DNA of 37,103 nt from an uncultured bacterium (GTDB lineage Bacteria; Bacillota; Clostridia; Lachnospirales; Lachnospiraceae), in contig CAJMQE010000035.1 in NCBI GenBank assembly GCA_905215405.1, positions 1-37,103 on the forward strand, written 5' to 3'. Of this stretch, positions 8,026 through 15,434 are shown one piece after another. The notes beneath the pieces are model-generated. The model made no database searches, was not told where the DNA came from, and worked only from the letters and a program-made list of their open reading frames with translations. Every line of letters starts with the position of its first letter. Positions within the stretch are counted from its first letter, which is position 1. Made by a program: the position numbers and the translations under genes.

Positions 8026-8490
8026 TCATCCAATCTCTCGAATTAGATTTACCATTTCAATTGCACTGACTGCACAATCAAATCCTTTATTTCCAGCTTT
8101 TGTACCGGCACGTTCAATTGCCTGCTCGATATTTTCCGTTGTCAGCACTCCGAACATGACCGGAATCTGACTCTGCAATGATACCGTTGCAATTCCTTTA
8201 GAGACTTCATTGCATACAAAATCGTAATGACTTGTGCTGCCTCTGATTACAGCGCCAACACAGATCACAGCATCGTATTTTCCGCATCCAGCCATTTTTG
8301 ATGCGATGAGTGGAATCTCAAATGCGCCCGGAACCCAGGCTACTTCTATATCCTCATCATTCACATTATGTCTTTTCAGTCCATCGAGTGCTCCACTCAA
8401 CAATTTAGATGTGATAAATTCATTGAACCTGGATGCCACGATTCCTACTCTGATTTTCTCTGATACCAGTTTTCCTTCATATACTTTCAT
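8026..8490 (-). CDS. ribH: 6,7-dimethyl-8-ribityllumazine synthase
   Basis: 154 residues, the normal length. Condenses 5-amino-6-ribitylaminouracil with 3,4-dihydroxy-2-butanone 4-phosphate, the penultimate step of riboflavin synthesis; the family forms 60-mers or pentamers. Recognised by IVASRFNEFIT (N-terminal), WVPGAFEIPL, CVGAVIRGSTSHYDFV with the catalytic His, and VPVMFGVLTTEN-like IPVMFGVLTTENIEQA. It is the last rib gene, separated from ribBA by 225 bases of repeats. AGGGAAAAGAGA precedes the start. Confidence 0.97.
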   Translation of the reverse strand: MKVYEGKLVSEKIRVGIVASRFNEFITSKLLSGALDGLKRHNVNDEDIEVAWVPGAFEIPLIASKMAGCGKYDAVICVGAVIRGSTSHYDFVCNEVSKGIATVSLQSQIPVMFGVLTTENIEQAIERAGTKAGNKGFDCAVSAIEMVNLIREIG

Positions 8491-8525
8491 TCTCTTTTCC
8501 CTGCTTTCTGATTTTTTTGATTTTA

Positions 8526-8660
8526 CTATTGCATGCTGTCTTTTTACTGCTTTTAGTTTTCTATTGCATACTATCTTTTGATTGCTTTTAGTTTCAATAT
8601 TCCATGCTGTCTTTTTACTGCTTTTAGCTTCAATATTCCATGCTGTCTTTCAGCTTATTT
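8526..8660. repeat. Degenerate 35-36 bp tandem repeat between ribBA and ribH
   Basis: About 3.5 units start at 8526, 8561, 8597 and 8633. A 25-base block is identical at 8532-8556 and 8603-8627. The minus (transcribed) strand is A-rich. It occupies most of the 225-base gap within the rib transcript and does not encode a frame shared with its neighbours. Confidence 0.8.
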
Positions 8661-8715
8661 TTGATTAGAAATTTTCCAGCTGACTTTCAGTTCACCTGTT
8701 TTTTTCTCGTATCTT

Positions 8716-10065
8716 TTACTTTTCATTTCCAGCATAGTTTAAAATATGTCCCATCCGGTGCTGCTTGGTCTTTAAATAAAAGAGATCATATTTGGTTGGT
8801 TCGATCTGCAATGGAATTCTTTCCGTAACCGCAACATCATACTTTTCCAATTCCTTTACCTTTTCCGGATTATTGGTCATCAAACGTACAGATGTAATAT
8901 TGAGATCTCTTAGGATCTGTGCTGCAATGTCGTACTTTCTCATATCTGCCGGAAATCCCAGTGCCAGATTTGCATCAAGCGTATCCAGCCCCTGGTCCTG
9001 CAATTCATAGGCACGAAGTTTGTTGATCAGTCCAATTCCTCGACCCTCCTGTCTCATATAAAGAAGAACCCCTTCCCCTTCCTGTTCTATTTTTTTCATG
9101 GCCGCCGCATATTGTTCCCCACAGTCACAGCGAATCGAACCAAATGCATCTCCCGTCAGGCATTCCGAATGCACCCGGCACAAAACCTTTTCCCATTTTT
9201 TCTCTACTATATTTTGTTTTGCTGTTTTTTGCTTTGCTTTGTTTTGCCCTGCTACTGTTTTTTGCTCTTCTACGGTGTTTTGCTCTGCTGCTCTTTTCAC
9301 TGCTATGTTTTGCTCTGCCGTTTTTTGTTCATTTGTACCGCCTTTCTTTACAAGCGCTACATGATGCTCTCCGTTCAAAAGATTTATATAGCCATATGCC
9401 TTGAACATTCCATACTTTGTTGGCATATTTGCCACACAGACCCTCCTGATCAGTTTCTCGTTTTTCCTTCGGTACTCCTGAATCTGCGCAATCGTTATAA
9501 AACGAATCTTCCATTCTTTCGCCTTGTTTTGCAGCTCCTCCATTCGCATCATGGTCCCATCATCTCTCATAATTTCACAGCAAAGACCGCATTCCTTCAA
9601 TCCTGCCAAACGCATCAGATCCACAGTTGCCTCTGTGTGTCCATTTCTGACCAGAACACCTCCTTCTTTTGCCCGAAGCGGAAACATATGCCCCGGTCTG
9701 CGAAAATCTGTTATCTGAACGTCGTCCTGGACACATTTTCTTGCTGTATATCCACGTTCTACCGCTGAAATACCTGTTGTTGTATCTTTGTGGTCGACTG
9801 ATACTGTAAATGCCGTTTCATGGTTATCTGTATTGTCAGTGACCATTTGTCCCAGTCCGAGCTGATCGCACAAATTGCCGCTCATTGGCATACAAATCAG
9901 TCCTCTTGCATGAACTGCCATAAAATTAACATTTTCTGTCGTAGCGAACTGTGCTGCACAGATCAGATCCCCTTCATTCTCCCGATCTTCATCATCGCTT
10001 ACCATGATGATTTCGCCATTTTTCAAAGCCTGCAGAGCATCCTCCACACGGTCAAATCTATTCAT
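8716..10065 (-). CDS. ribBA: RibBA: DHBP synthase / GTP cyclohydrolase II fusion
   Basis: 449 residues. Residues 1-205 are 3,4-dihydroxy-2-butanone 4-phosphate synthase (DDEDREN at 24-30, GHTEATVDL at 142-150). Residues about 206-449 are GTP cyclohydrolase II, with zinc cysteines Cys302, Cys313 and Cys315 in SECLTGD...RCDCGEQ and RQEGRGIGL. Together they make both riboflavin precursors. The length exceeds the usual 400 because residues about 244-292 (9190-9336) form a Lys/Gln/Ala/Asn-rich insert in the GCH II domain just before the VHSECLTGD strand. Catalytic motifs on both sides are intact. It lies downstream of ribE with a 274-base gap. The start at 10065 has AAGGG 8 bases before. Confidence 0.96.
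   Translation of the reverse strand: MNRFDRVEDALQALKNGEIIMVSDDEDRENEGDLICAAQFATTENVNFMAVHARGLICMPMSGNLCDQLGLGQMVTDNTDNHETAFTVSVDHKDTTTGISAVERGYTARKCVQDDVQITDFRRPGHMFPLRAKEGGVLVRNGHTEATVDLMRLAGLKECGLCCEIMRDDGTMMRMEELQNKAKEWKIRFITIAQIQEYRRKNEKLIRRVCVANMPTKYGMFKAYGYINLLNGEHHVALVKKGGTNEQKTAEQNIAVKRAAEQNTVEEQKTVAGQNKAKQKTAKQNIVEKKWEKVLCRVHSECLTGDAFGSIRCDCGEQYAAAMKKIEQEGEGVLLYMRQEGRGIGLINKLRAYELQDQGLDTLDANLALGFPADMRKYDIAAQILRDLNITSVRLMTNNPEKVKELEKYDVAVTERIPLQIEPTKYDLFYLKTKQHRMGHILNYAGNEK
9190..9336. repeat. A-rich low-complexity insert inside ribBA
   Basis: Codes for about 49 residues made of variations on EQKTAEQN / AKQKTAKQN. On the coding strand it is a degenerate run of GCAAAACA/AGCA-type words. 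The reading frame is preserved. Confidence 0.8.
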
Positions 10066-10339
10066 TTTTTGAGCCCTTCTTTCTTATCAGACAAACAACG
10101 TCTCTTTCAGCTTTTCGAATGCCTCCAAGTCCCATTCAGCCTATGAAAACGTGTCATTTTCTATTGTTAAATGTCATGTTTCTTTTTTCTAATTACAATT
10201 TTCTCGTTTTTATTACCATGTTCCTTTGAGTAATTCCAATCGTACCCTGTCATTTCTGGTCCCACTATTTTTACTATCAATTTTTATTTTATCTTGTCTC
10301 TCAGCGTGCACTCACACCTGCGTGCGGCCCATTTACAAA
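10066..10339 (-). other. 274-base gap between ribE and ribBA
   Basis: A-rich on the transcribed strand. No convincing ORF, terminator or promoter was seen. It is unusually long for a rib operon, in which genes normally abut or overlap. Confidence 0.4.
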
Positions 10340-10999
10340 TTACAGAAATCCGTGTTCCATAAGAAATGTTTCATTTACCTGTTGTTCCTTTTCCTGCTGA
10401 CTTACCTCTCCCCTGTACCTCAGTAGTTTTTCGACGTATTTTCCAATGCAGTCATTTTCCAGATTGACCAGGTCTCCCTTCTTTCGTCTGCAAAGGCAGG
10501 TTGCTTCCCAGGTATGCGGTATTACCGACACCTGAAATGAATCCGCTTCAACTGCAGCCACTGTCAGACTGATCCCATCTACTGCAACTGACCCTTTTTC
10601 AATGATGTACTTTAAGATCTCAGGTCCCGCACTGATTGTGACCCATACCGCAATAGCATCCCGCCTGATCTTCACGATCGTGCCTGTACCATCGATGTGC
10701 CCAGCAACAATATGTCCGCCAAATCTACCATCCGCAGCCATTGCACGTTCCAGATTGACCGGTTCCCCTCTTCTAAATGTTCTGATCGTACTGCGATTCA
10801 GAGTCTCATGCATCACATCGGCCTGAAAGTACTCCTGTGTAAATGCAGTCACCGTCAGACAGATTCCATTTATAGCGATACTATCCCCGACGTGCAGCTT
10901 CTCCATTATTTTTTCTGCACGAATGGTCAATACTGCAGCATCCCCAGTATTTTTGATATCTGTTATGATTCCTCTCTCTTCTATGATTCCTGTGAACAT
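10340..10999 (-). CDS. ribE: Riboflavin synthase alpha chain
   Basis: 219 residues. Dismutates two 6,7-dimethyl-8-ribityllumazine molecules to riboflavin, as a trimer. Starts MFTGIIEE and contains two lumazine-binding repeats, with IAINGICLTV in the first and VAVDGISLTV in the second, plus a NLERAMAADGRFGGHIVAGHIDGTG core. The start overlaps the end of ribD by 19 bases, indicating translational coupling. The last about 20 residues (EVSQQEKEQQVNETF...) are an extension of variable type. Confidence 0.96.
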   Translation of the reverse strand: MFTGIIEERGIITDIKNTGDAAVLTIRAEKIMEKLHVGDSIAINGICLTVTAFTQEYFQADVMHETLNRSTIRTFRRGEPVNLERAMAADGRFGGHIVAGHIDGTGTIVKIRRDAIAVWVTISAGPEILKYIIEKGSVAVDGISLTVAAVEADSFQVSVIPHTWEATCLCRRKKGDLVNLENDCIGKYVEKLLRYRGEVSQQEKEQQVNETFLMEHGFL

Positions 11000-12153
11000 T
11001 CTCTGACCTCACTTTCCACCAACAGGTCCGAGCCTATCATCCTGACAGTCTGATTCTTTAGATAGACCGCATCCTGTACTAAACTGACACCCGCACCTCC
11101 TACTGGTGTCTTTGCGCCTTCTCCACCAAATATTTTTGGTGCAATATAGGTCTGGACACGATTTACGATTCCACTGTGCAAAGCTGCCCAATTCAAGGTC
11201 GCCCCTCCTTCCAGCAGAATGCTGTCAATTTGTCTTTTACCCAGTTCCTGCATAAGTTCAGCAAGGCTGATATGACCATTTTCCAATGAAATTTCAAGGA
11301 TTTTGCACCCCGCCTCTTCGCACTGTTTCTTCTTCGTTTTCAGACTCTTTATTGCCTCAGTGCTTCTTCCCTTTTCCAGCTCCTTCTCTTTTGCCACTGC
11401 CAGAATCGTCCTGATCTGATCTGCTGACTGTACGATCCTGCTTGCAACCGGAATTTGAAATCTACTGTCACAGATGATCCGAATCGGATCTCTGTACCTG
11501 AGCTTTCCCGTTTCATCCGCCAGTCTGCAGTTTAGCATCGGATCATCTGCCAGAACGGTACCTGATCCTACCATAATTGCCATATACCGGTGTCTGTCCT
11601 TATGCACATGGATTCTCGCTTCCTCCCCGGTTATCCACCTAGATTTACCAGTGACTGTTGAAATCTTTCCGTCCATGGTCATCGCGTATTTCATTACCAC
11701 AAAAGGAGTCTTTGTAGTGATGTAGTGCAAAAATACACGGTTCATTTCCCGACATTTCTCCTCGAGCACACCGATTTTCACTTCCACACCGTGTTCTCTT
11801 AATATTTGCACTCCTTTTCCACTTACCAAAGGATTGGGATCCAGCGAACCAATGACCACACAGCTGATTCCACTTTCCAACAAGGCTTCGGTACATGGTG
11901 GTGTCTTACCATAGTGGCAGCAAGGTTCCAGTGTGACATAGATGGTTGCCCCCTGCGGATCCTGTTTACAATTTTTTAGTGCATTTCGCTCTGCGTGCAG
12001 TCCTCCAAATTTTTCATGATATCCGGTCCCAATCACTTCACCATTCTTTACGATTACCGCGCCGACCAGTGGATTGGGATTAACCCAGCCAGTTCCTTTT
12101 CGTGCCTCTGCAAGTGCCAGTTCCATAAAATGTTCATCCATTGTCTCCTTCAT
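10981..12153 (-). CDS. ribD: RibD: pyrimidine deaminase / reductase
   Basis: 390 residues. The N-terminal cytidine-deaminase-like domain has HAERNAL and PCCHYGKTPPC zinc motifs (about residues 49-85) and deaminates the diaminohydroxyphosphoribosyl pyrimidine. The C-terminal reductase has TMDGKIST, GSGTVLADDP and LLEGGATLN. These are steps 2 and 3 of riboflavin synthesis. It is the first gene after the FMN riboswitch and its terminators. AGGAGGTGCAAA precedes the start at 12153. Confidence 0.96.
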   Translation of the reverse strand: MKETMDEHFMELALAEARKGTGWVNPNPLVGAVIVKNGEVIGTGYHEKFGGLHAERNALKNCKQDPQGATIYVTLEPCCHYGKTPPCTEALLESGISCVVIGSLDPNPLVSGKGVQILREHGVEVKIGVLEEKCREMNRVFLHYITTKTPFVVMKYAMTMDGKISTVTGKSRWITGEEARIHVHKDRHRYMAIMVGSGTVLADDPMLNCRLADETGKLRYRDPIRIICDSRFQIPVASRIVQSADQIRTILAVAKEKELEKGRSTEAIKSLKTKKKQCEEAGCKILEISLENGHISLAELMQELGKRQIDSILLEGGATLNWAALHSGIVNRVQTYIAPKIFGGEGAKTPVGGAGVSLVQDAVYLKNQTVRMIGSDLLVESEVRECSQES

Positions 12154-12208
12154 TTTGCACCTCCTGTTTTCCTACCCTGAAATACAGTTCAAACGGAGTC
12201 TTACTAAC

Positions 12209-12240
12209 AAAAAAAGTGCTCTGATAAATTCAGAGCACTT
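12209..12240 (-). terminator. Second tandem terminator of the rib leader (T2)
   Basis: 11-bp perfect stem (12214-12224 with 12230-12240), 5-base loop, then about seven Ts on the minus strand. Its 5' arm contains GCTCTGA, the same heptamer as the first terminator. Confidence 0.8.
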
Positions 12241-12309
12241 CATTGATTCATTTACGGTCGCCGCCATTTGACTGCCACTTTCGGAGATCCTAACAGGATT
12301 TCCATATAT

Positions 12310-12343
12310 AAAAAAAGCTCTGAAATGTAACACATTTCAGAGC
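12310..12343 (-). terminator. First tandem terminator of the rib leader (T1)
   Basis: 12-bp perfect stem (12317-12328 with 12332-12343), a 3-base loop and seven Ts on the minus strand. It lies about 70 bases after the riboswitch aptamer, as expected of the expression platform. Confidence 0.88.
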
Positions 12344-12413
12344 ATATATGACAATATCTACAGCGCTTACATTCTGCCTTTCTATCAGGCAGGTAACCGT
12401 TTTTCTATCACAA

Positions 12414-12518
12414 AATCTTCTTTCATCCAGACTATAACTGTCGGCCTCGGAGTTTCACCGAATCATACCTTGCGGCTCGTGGGCTATACCACCAGTAGGG
12501 ACTTGCACCCTGCTCTGA
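12414..12518 (-). ncRNA. FMN riboswitch (RFN element)
   Basis: The minus strand shows the conserved RFN blocks in order: AGGGTGCAAGTCCC, GGTGGTATAGCCCACGA, GATTCGGTGAAACTCCG, GGCCGACAGTTATAGTC, GGATGAAAGAAGA. FMN binding should favour termination ahead of ribD. TTCAGAGC at 12512-12519, next to the outer stem, is complementary to GCTCTGAA in T1 and to GCTCTGA in T2, so it can act as the antiterminator strand. A CTGCCT/AGGCAG hairpin (12374-12392) lies between aptamer and T1. Confidence 0.96.
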
Positions 12519-12539
12519 AGACTGTATTCAGTTAACGTA

Positions 12540-12567
12540 AGTATAACGCAGAAATGAAATATGTCAA
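12540..12567 (-). promoter_or_regulatory. Sigma-A promoter of the riboflavin operon
   Basis: Minus-strand TTGACA (12562-12567), a 16-base spacer and TATACT (12540-12545), placing the transcript start just before the riboswitch. Confidence 0.82.
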
Positions 12568-12584
12568 GTCACTTTCCTCTGCTT

Positions 12585-13226
12585 TTAGTGACGAGCAAGC
12601 TGAATTCCTGGGCAATAACGAAGCAGAGCTTCATCAAATTCCTGCATATTTGCACGTTTCTGAATTGTTACGCCTCCAATTTTCTTTTTATTGCTGTCAC
12701 ATAAATCTACATAATAAACTTTTCCAAGACCTGTTACGCTTGTTGAATCACGCATTGCACATAATTTTGTCATGGCAACTTTATCAAGTCGGATAAATGT
12801 ATATTCTTTTGTACCCAGATGGCCCCAGATATTTACCAGGTAATGTTCTGTAAAGAAAATGGATGAATCCCCTGATAATGTATGTAATGGAGTGTTCATC
12901 ATTTCGTAGTCAAATTCTTCTATCAGCTCTGGTGTTGTCAGCAGTTCATCCAATTCCTTTTCCAATTTCGGAAGTCCTACTTTCTTTCTTCCGACTGCCG
13001 CTGCCAATAACGCGATCAGTAGTACAAACGCTCCCATACCAAGCAGAATTCCACAGGATGCAACTGTATTATAATCCGGGTGGCTCTGTCCATAGAAGAA
13101 TGCAACTCCGGCCAAAATAATAAAAAATCCTGCCATAATTGCCATTGATCTTGGTGTCTTTTTCCTCTGTTCTTTTCTAAATGCCTCAACCTGGGCAACT
13201 TCCCTTTCAAACCATTGTGATTTCAT
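12585..13226 (-). CDS. Two-TM protein with charged C-terminal domain, unknown function
   Basis: 213 residues from the ATG at 13226, chosen because AGGAGG lies 9 bases upstream; the frame continues upstream to 13349 but through the promoter palindrome. Residues 1-30 are charged and begin MKSQWFEREVAQ. Two hydrophobic helices (about 28-46 and 55-75, with a short SHPDYNT loop) are followed by a soluble domain of about 130 residues containing SSIFFTEHYLVNIWG and FIRLDKVAMTKL, resembling a PH/bPH-like beta domain. No catalytic motif is seen. It has its own promoter and sits just upstream of the rib promoter on the same strand. Confidence 0.75.
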   Translation of the reverse strand: MKSQWFEREVAQVEAFRKEQRKKTPRSMAIMAGFFIILAGVAFFYGQSHPDYNTVASCGILLGMGAFVLLIALLAAAVGRKKVGLPKLEKELDELLTTPELIEEFDYEMMNTPLHTLSGDSSIFFTEHYLVNIWGHLGTKEYTFIRLDKVAMTKLCAMRDSTSVTGLGKVYYVDLCDSNKKKIGGVTIQKRANMQEFDEALLRYCPGIQLARH

Positions 13227-13269
13227 TCGTGTGAATCCTCCTTGTTCCTCATACAATTTTACACGCAAA

Positions 13270-13308
13270 CACCGCAAACCTTGGTAGATTATACCAGTGT
13301 TTGCGGTG
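13270..13308. promoter_or_regulatory. Palindromic operator around the -10 box
   Basis: CACCGCAAAC (13270-13279) is the exact reverse complement of GTTTGCGGTG (13299-13308). Inner TGGTA/TACCA arms bring the palindrome to nearly 40 bases, centred on the -10 element. Confidence 0.65.
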
Positions 13309-13316
13309 CGAAACAA
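13288..13316 (-). promoter_or_regulatory. Sigma-A promoter of the two-TM gene
   Basis: Minus-strand TTGTTT (13311-13316), a 17-base spacer and TATAAT (13288-13293), preceded by TGG to form an extended -10. Confidence 0.8.
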
Positions 13317-13361
13317 TTCTTGTATGTAATTTCGTACATAAATAGACATGGGAAATTATTC

Positions 13362-14084
13362 CTATTTTGTACGATCGATAAAGTCCGTAATTGCTGATGT
13401 TGTGAGAAGCCACTGCTGTTCTTTCGTTATCTGTGCTGTGCCATCCCCTTTCTGCTCCCCATAATTTCCATAGTAGGCATGGTTGCCTCCCTGTAGGGTC
13501 ATCTCCTGTAAATTCTGAGCCTTTGTAATTCCAGCCTGGTATTTATCCATTTTGAGAACCCCATCATCACTTCCCACGATGGAAAGAACTGGTGTTGACT
13601 CAATTGTCTTAGTTGGATATGCCGCAAGCAGAACGACTCCACTGATCGTATCCTCATGACTGGCTGCATAGTTCGCTGCCATAACGCCTCCCAGCGAATG
13701 ACCTGCAATCACCCATCTATTTACTGTCGTAATATCGCTAATCACCGAATTTGCTGCATTCTGATCAAATACGGCAAGTCTGAATGGCATTTCCACCAGT
13801 ACTGCGCAGATGCCTTTTTCTGCAAGACTGCACATCAGTGGTTCATATGCTTTTGCCTCTACTTTTCCACCTGGATAAAAAATCAATCCGGTATCAGCAT
13901 GAACGTCTCCATAAACTGTATATTTTCCATAGTCAGAAATCGCTACCTCTCCGGTATCAAATCCTTCTTCTGCATGATAAAAGTCTGATACATACACGCC
14001 AAATGCGCCTGCCAGCAATACCATAACACCGAGCACGATTCCTGCTATAATTTTAAACTTCCGTGATTTCCATAACTTTTTCAT
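13362..14084 (-). CDS. Membrane-anchored or exported alpha/beta hydrolase
   Basis: 240 residues from the ATG at 14084, selected because GAGG lies 6 bases upstream. The N-terminus (MKKLWKSRKFK, then a hydrophobic helix to about residue 35) is a signal anchor. The alpha/beta-hydrolase catalytic set is visible: nucleophile Ser in GHSLGG (about residue 135), Asp in SIVGSDDGVL and His in GGNHAYYG. A FYPGGKVEAKAYEPL segment matches Abhydrolase_5-type lipases and esterases. It acts outside the membrane on an unknown ester. It lies 37 bases downstream of the HxlR gene on the same strand, so it may belong to its regulon. Confidence 0.84.
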   Translation of the reverse strand: MKKLWKSRKFKIIAGIVLGVMVLLAGAFGVYVSDFYHAEEGFDTGEVAISDYGKYTVYGDVHADTGLIFYPGGKVEAKAYEPLMCSLAEKGICAVLVEMPFRLAVFDQNAANSVISDITTVNRWVIAGHSLGGVMAANYAASHEDTISGVVLLAAYPTKTIESTPVLSIVGSDDGVLKMDKYQAGITKAQNLQEMTLQGGNHAYYGNYGEQKGDGTAQITKEQQWLLTTSAITDFIDRTK

Positions 14085-14121
14085 TTTTTCCTCTTTCCAT
14101 CCCGCATGCAATTTGGACAGA

Positions 14122-14481
14122 TTACTGCTCTTTTTGCTTTATATAGGTAATATATTCATTTCCCCAGTCCCCGAGTACCTTCAGTACCTTTTTGAACTTG
14201 TTTCCGATCTCACTTAGAGAATACTCCACTCTCGGCGGAATCTGTTCATATTCCTTTCTGATGATCATTCCCTCCTGCTCCAGGTATTTCAGCTGGCGCG
14301 ACAGTGTAGCGTGTGTCATATTCTCAGGCATTCTGCGCTGCAGTTCATTGAATCTGACTGGTCCTTTGTCCAGTAAATGTAGTATGTACAAAGACCATTT
14401 ACCAGTGAGCACTTTCTGTGATGTCACAAATGGACAGGTTCCGAATAATTCCTTTTTGCATTTTTCTTCTATCTCTTCCAT
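14122..14481 (-). CDS. HxlR family transcriptional regulator
   Basis: 119 residues, typical length. The winged helix begins CPFVTSQKVLTGKWSLYILHLL and continues RFNELQRRMPENMTHATLSRQLKYLEQEGMI. HxlR proteins respond to redox or electrophile stress, sometimes through a conserved N-terminal Cys, here Cys16 of GTCPF. It is divergent from the broken pyridoxamine-oxidase-like gene, and the gap contains the palindrome GATACTGGTATC. The hydrolase downstream may be co-transcribed. Confidence 0.9.
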   Translation of the reverse strand: MEEIEEKCKKELFGTCPFVTSQKVLTGKWSLYILHLLDKGPVRFNELQRRMPENMTHATLSRQLKYLEQEGMIIRKEYEQIPPRVEYSLSEIGNKFKKVLKVLGDWGNEYITYIKQKEQ

Positions 14482-14499
14482 CTTTACAGTATCCTTTCT

Positions 14500-14511
14500 G
14501 ATACTGGTATC
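14500..14511. promoter_or_regulatory. Probable HxlR operator GATACTGGTATC
   Basis: Perfect inverted repeat with a 2-base centre; its ATACTGGT core recurs inverted at 14539-14546 inside the promoter spacer of the divergent gene. Confidence 0.5.
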
Positions 14512-14525
14512 ATGAAATATCGTAC

Positions 14526-14553
14526 TTGTATAAAATGAACCAGTATATATAAT
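14526..14553 (+). promoter_or_regulatory. Sigma-A promoter of the pyridoxamine-oxidase-like pseudogene
   Basis: TTGTAT (14526-14531), a 16-base spacer and TATAAT (14548-14553). The promoter still looks functional although the gene is broken. Confidence 0.7.
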
Positions 14554-14620
14554 AATCGTGTAATCATTTTAACATACATAGAAAATCAGGGCAAGTGAAT
14601 GTCCGGAAAGGAGAACGATT

Positions 14621-14987
14621 ATGGAAAAAGTATATCAGTATCTGAAAGATGCCAAAACATTTTTCCTTGCAACTACAGACGGTGATCAGCCACATGTACG
14701 CCCATTCGGTGCTGTTTCTTCATTTGATGGCAAACTATGTGTACAAACAAATGGCTGCCGGACAGAAAATTGCGATCTGCGCCATGAAAGATGGTACATG
14801 GATCCGTATTGCCTGCCAGGTCGTTAAAGATGAACGCCGTGAAGCCCGCGAAGCCATGTTAAAAGAGAATCCATCTCTTTCATCTATGTACAGTCTGGAT
14901 GATGGCATTTTCGAAGTCCTCTGGCTGAAAGATGCAACAGCGACTATTTATTCATTTAATGCTGAACCAGAAATCATCCGATTCTAA
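14621..14987 (+). pseudogene. Pyridoxamine 5'-phosphate oxidase family protein, disrupted
   Basis: A good site (AAAGGAG) starts a frame reading MEKVYQYLKDAKTFFLAT...HVRPFGAVSSFDGKLCVQTNG, the N-terminal half of a small FMN-binding flavin-reductase-like protein of the family. At about 14750 the frame becomes wrong, and the family sequence continues in another frame: QKIAICAMKDGTWIRIACQVV...SLSSMYSLDDGIFEVLWLKDATATIYSF to a stop at 14987. Residues that normally bridge the halves are missing, so a deletion rather than a single-base slip is likely. The short repeat ACAAA (in GTACAAACAAATG) at the junction suggests microhomology. The intact protein would be about 130 residues. Confidence 0.82.
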
Positions 14988-15090
14988 TTGTTCAGTTGAA
15001 ACCATTAGATACAAAAAATAAATATAATTACTAGCAATACCATCGTTTCAAATAGACATTTTATAGTTGAATTATATCATCCAAAAATGA

Positions 15091-15155
15091 AAAAACGAAA
15101 GAGCCAAACCATATTCCTATCCGATATTCTACACCTGCGCTCTTTCGTTTTTTTT
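15091..15155. terminator. Inverted repeat with T tract, probable terminator
   Basis: AAAAACGAAAGAGC (15091-15104) pairs exactly with GCTCTTTCGTTTTT (15139-15152) across a 34-base loop, followed by more Ts on the plus strand. It could end the pseudogene transcript and, in the other direction, the PBP transcript; the long loop makes it atypical. Confidence 0.6.
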
Positions 15156-15434
15156 ATTTTTTTGTTTAACCTTTTTATAAATTTTTCGCTTTATTTCGCT
15201 TTCTATTTTTACCCTTGTATTTTGGTTTTTACTCCTTTATATTTTATCCTATATCTCTATTTTACTACCCTTTACTCCTGTATTTCTTCCTAAATCTCCA
15301 TTTTGCTATCCTTTATTCCTACTTTACTATCCTTTATTTCGGCGTTTCAATCTTATATCTCCTATTTTTCCTTTTTTTCTGTATTTCTTCCTATATCTCC
15401 ATTTTACTATCCTTTATTCCTACTTTTCCATCCT
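15156..15434. repeat. Purine/pyrimidine-skewed degenerate repeat tract
   Basis: About 280 bases of nearly pure pyrimidine with scattered A on the plus strand. A 45-base unit recurs at 15278-15322 and 15379-15423 with two mismatches, and smaller CTATCCTTTATTCC words recur throughout. It lies directly after the stop of the VanZ-PBP gene and holds no credible gene. Confidence 0.8.

Noticed and set aside
8526..8660. CRISPR array
   Set aside because: The units adjoin with no unique spacers, the copies diverge, and no cas genes are present.
9098..9768. Plus-strand ORFs of up to 218 codons opposite ribBA
   Set aside because: Antisense to a well-supported enzyme; Phe/Cys-rich translation is the complement of the A-rich insert.
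10226..10426. 66-codon plus ORF in the ribE-ribBA gap
   Set aside because: No ribosome binding site, overlaps the ribE 3' end in antisense, and the translation is typical of AT-rich noncoding DNA.
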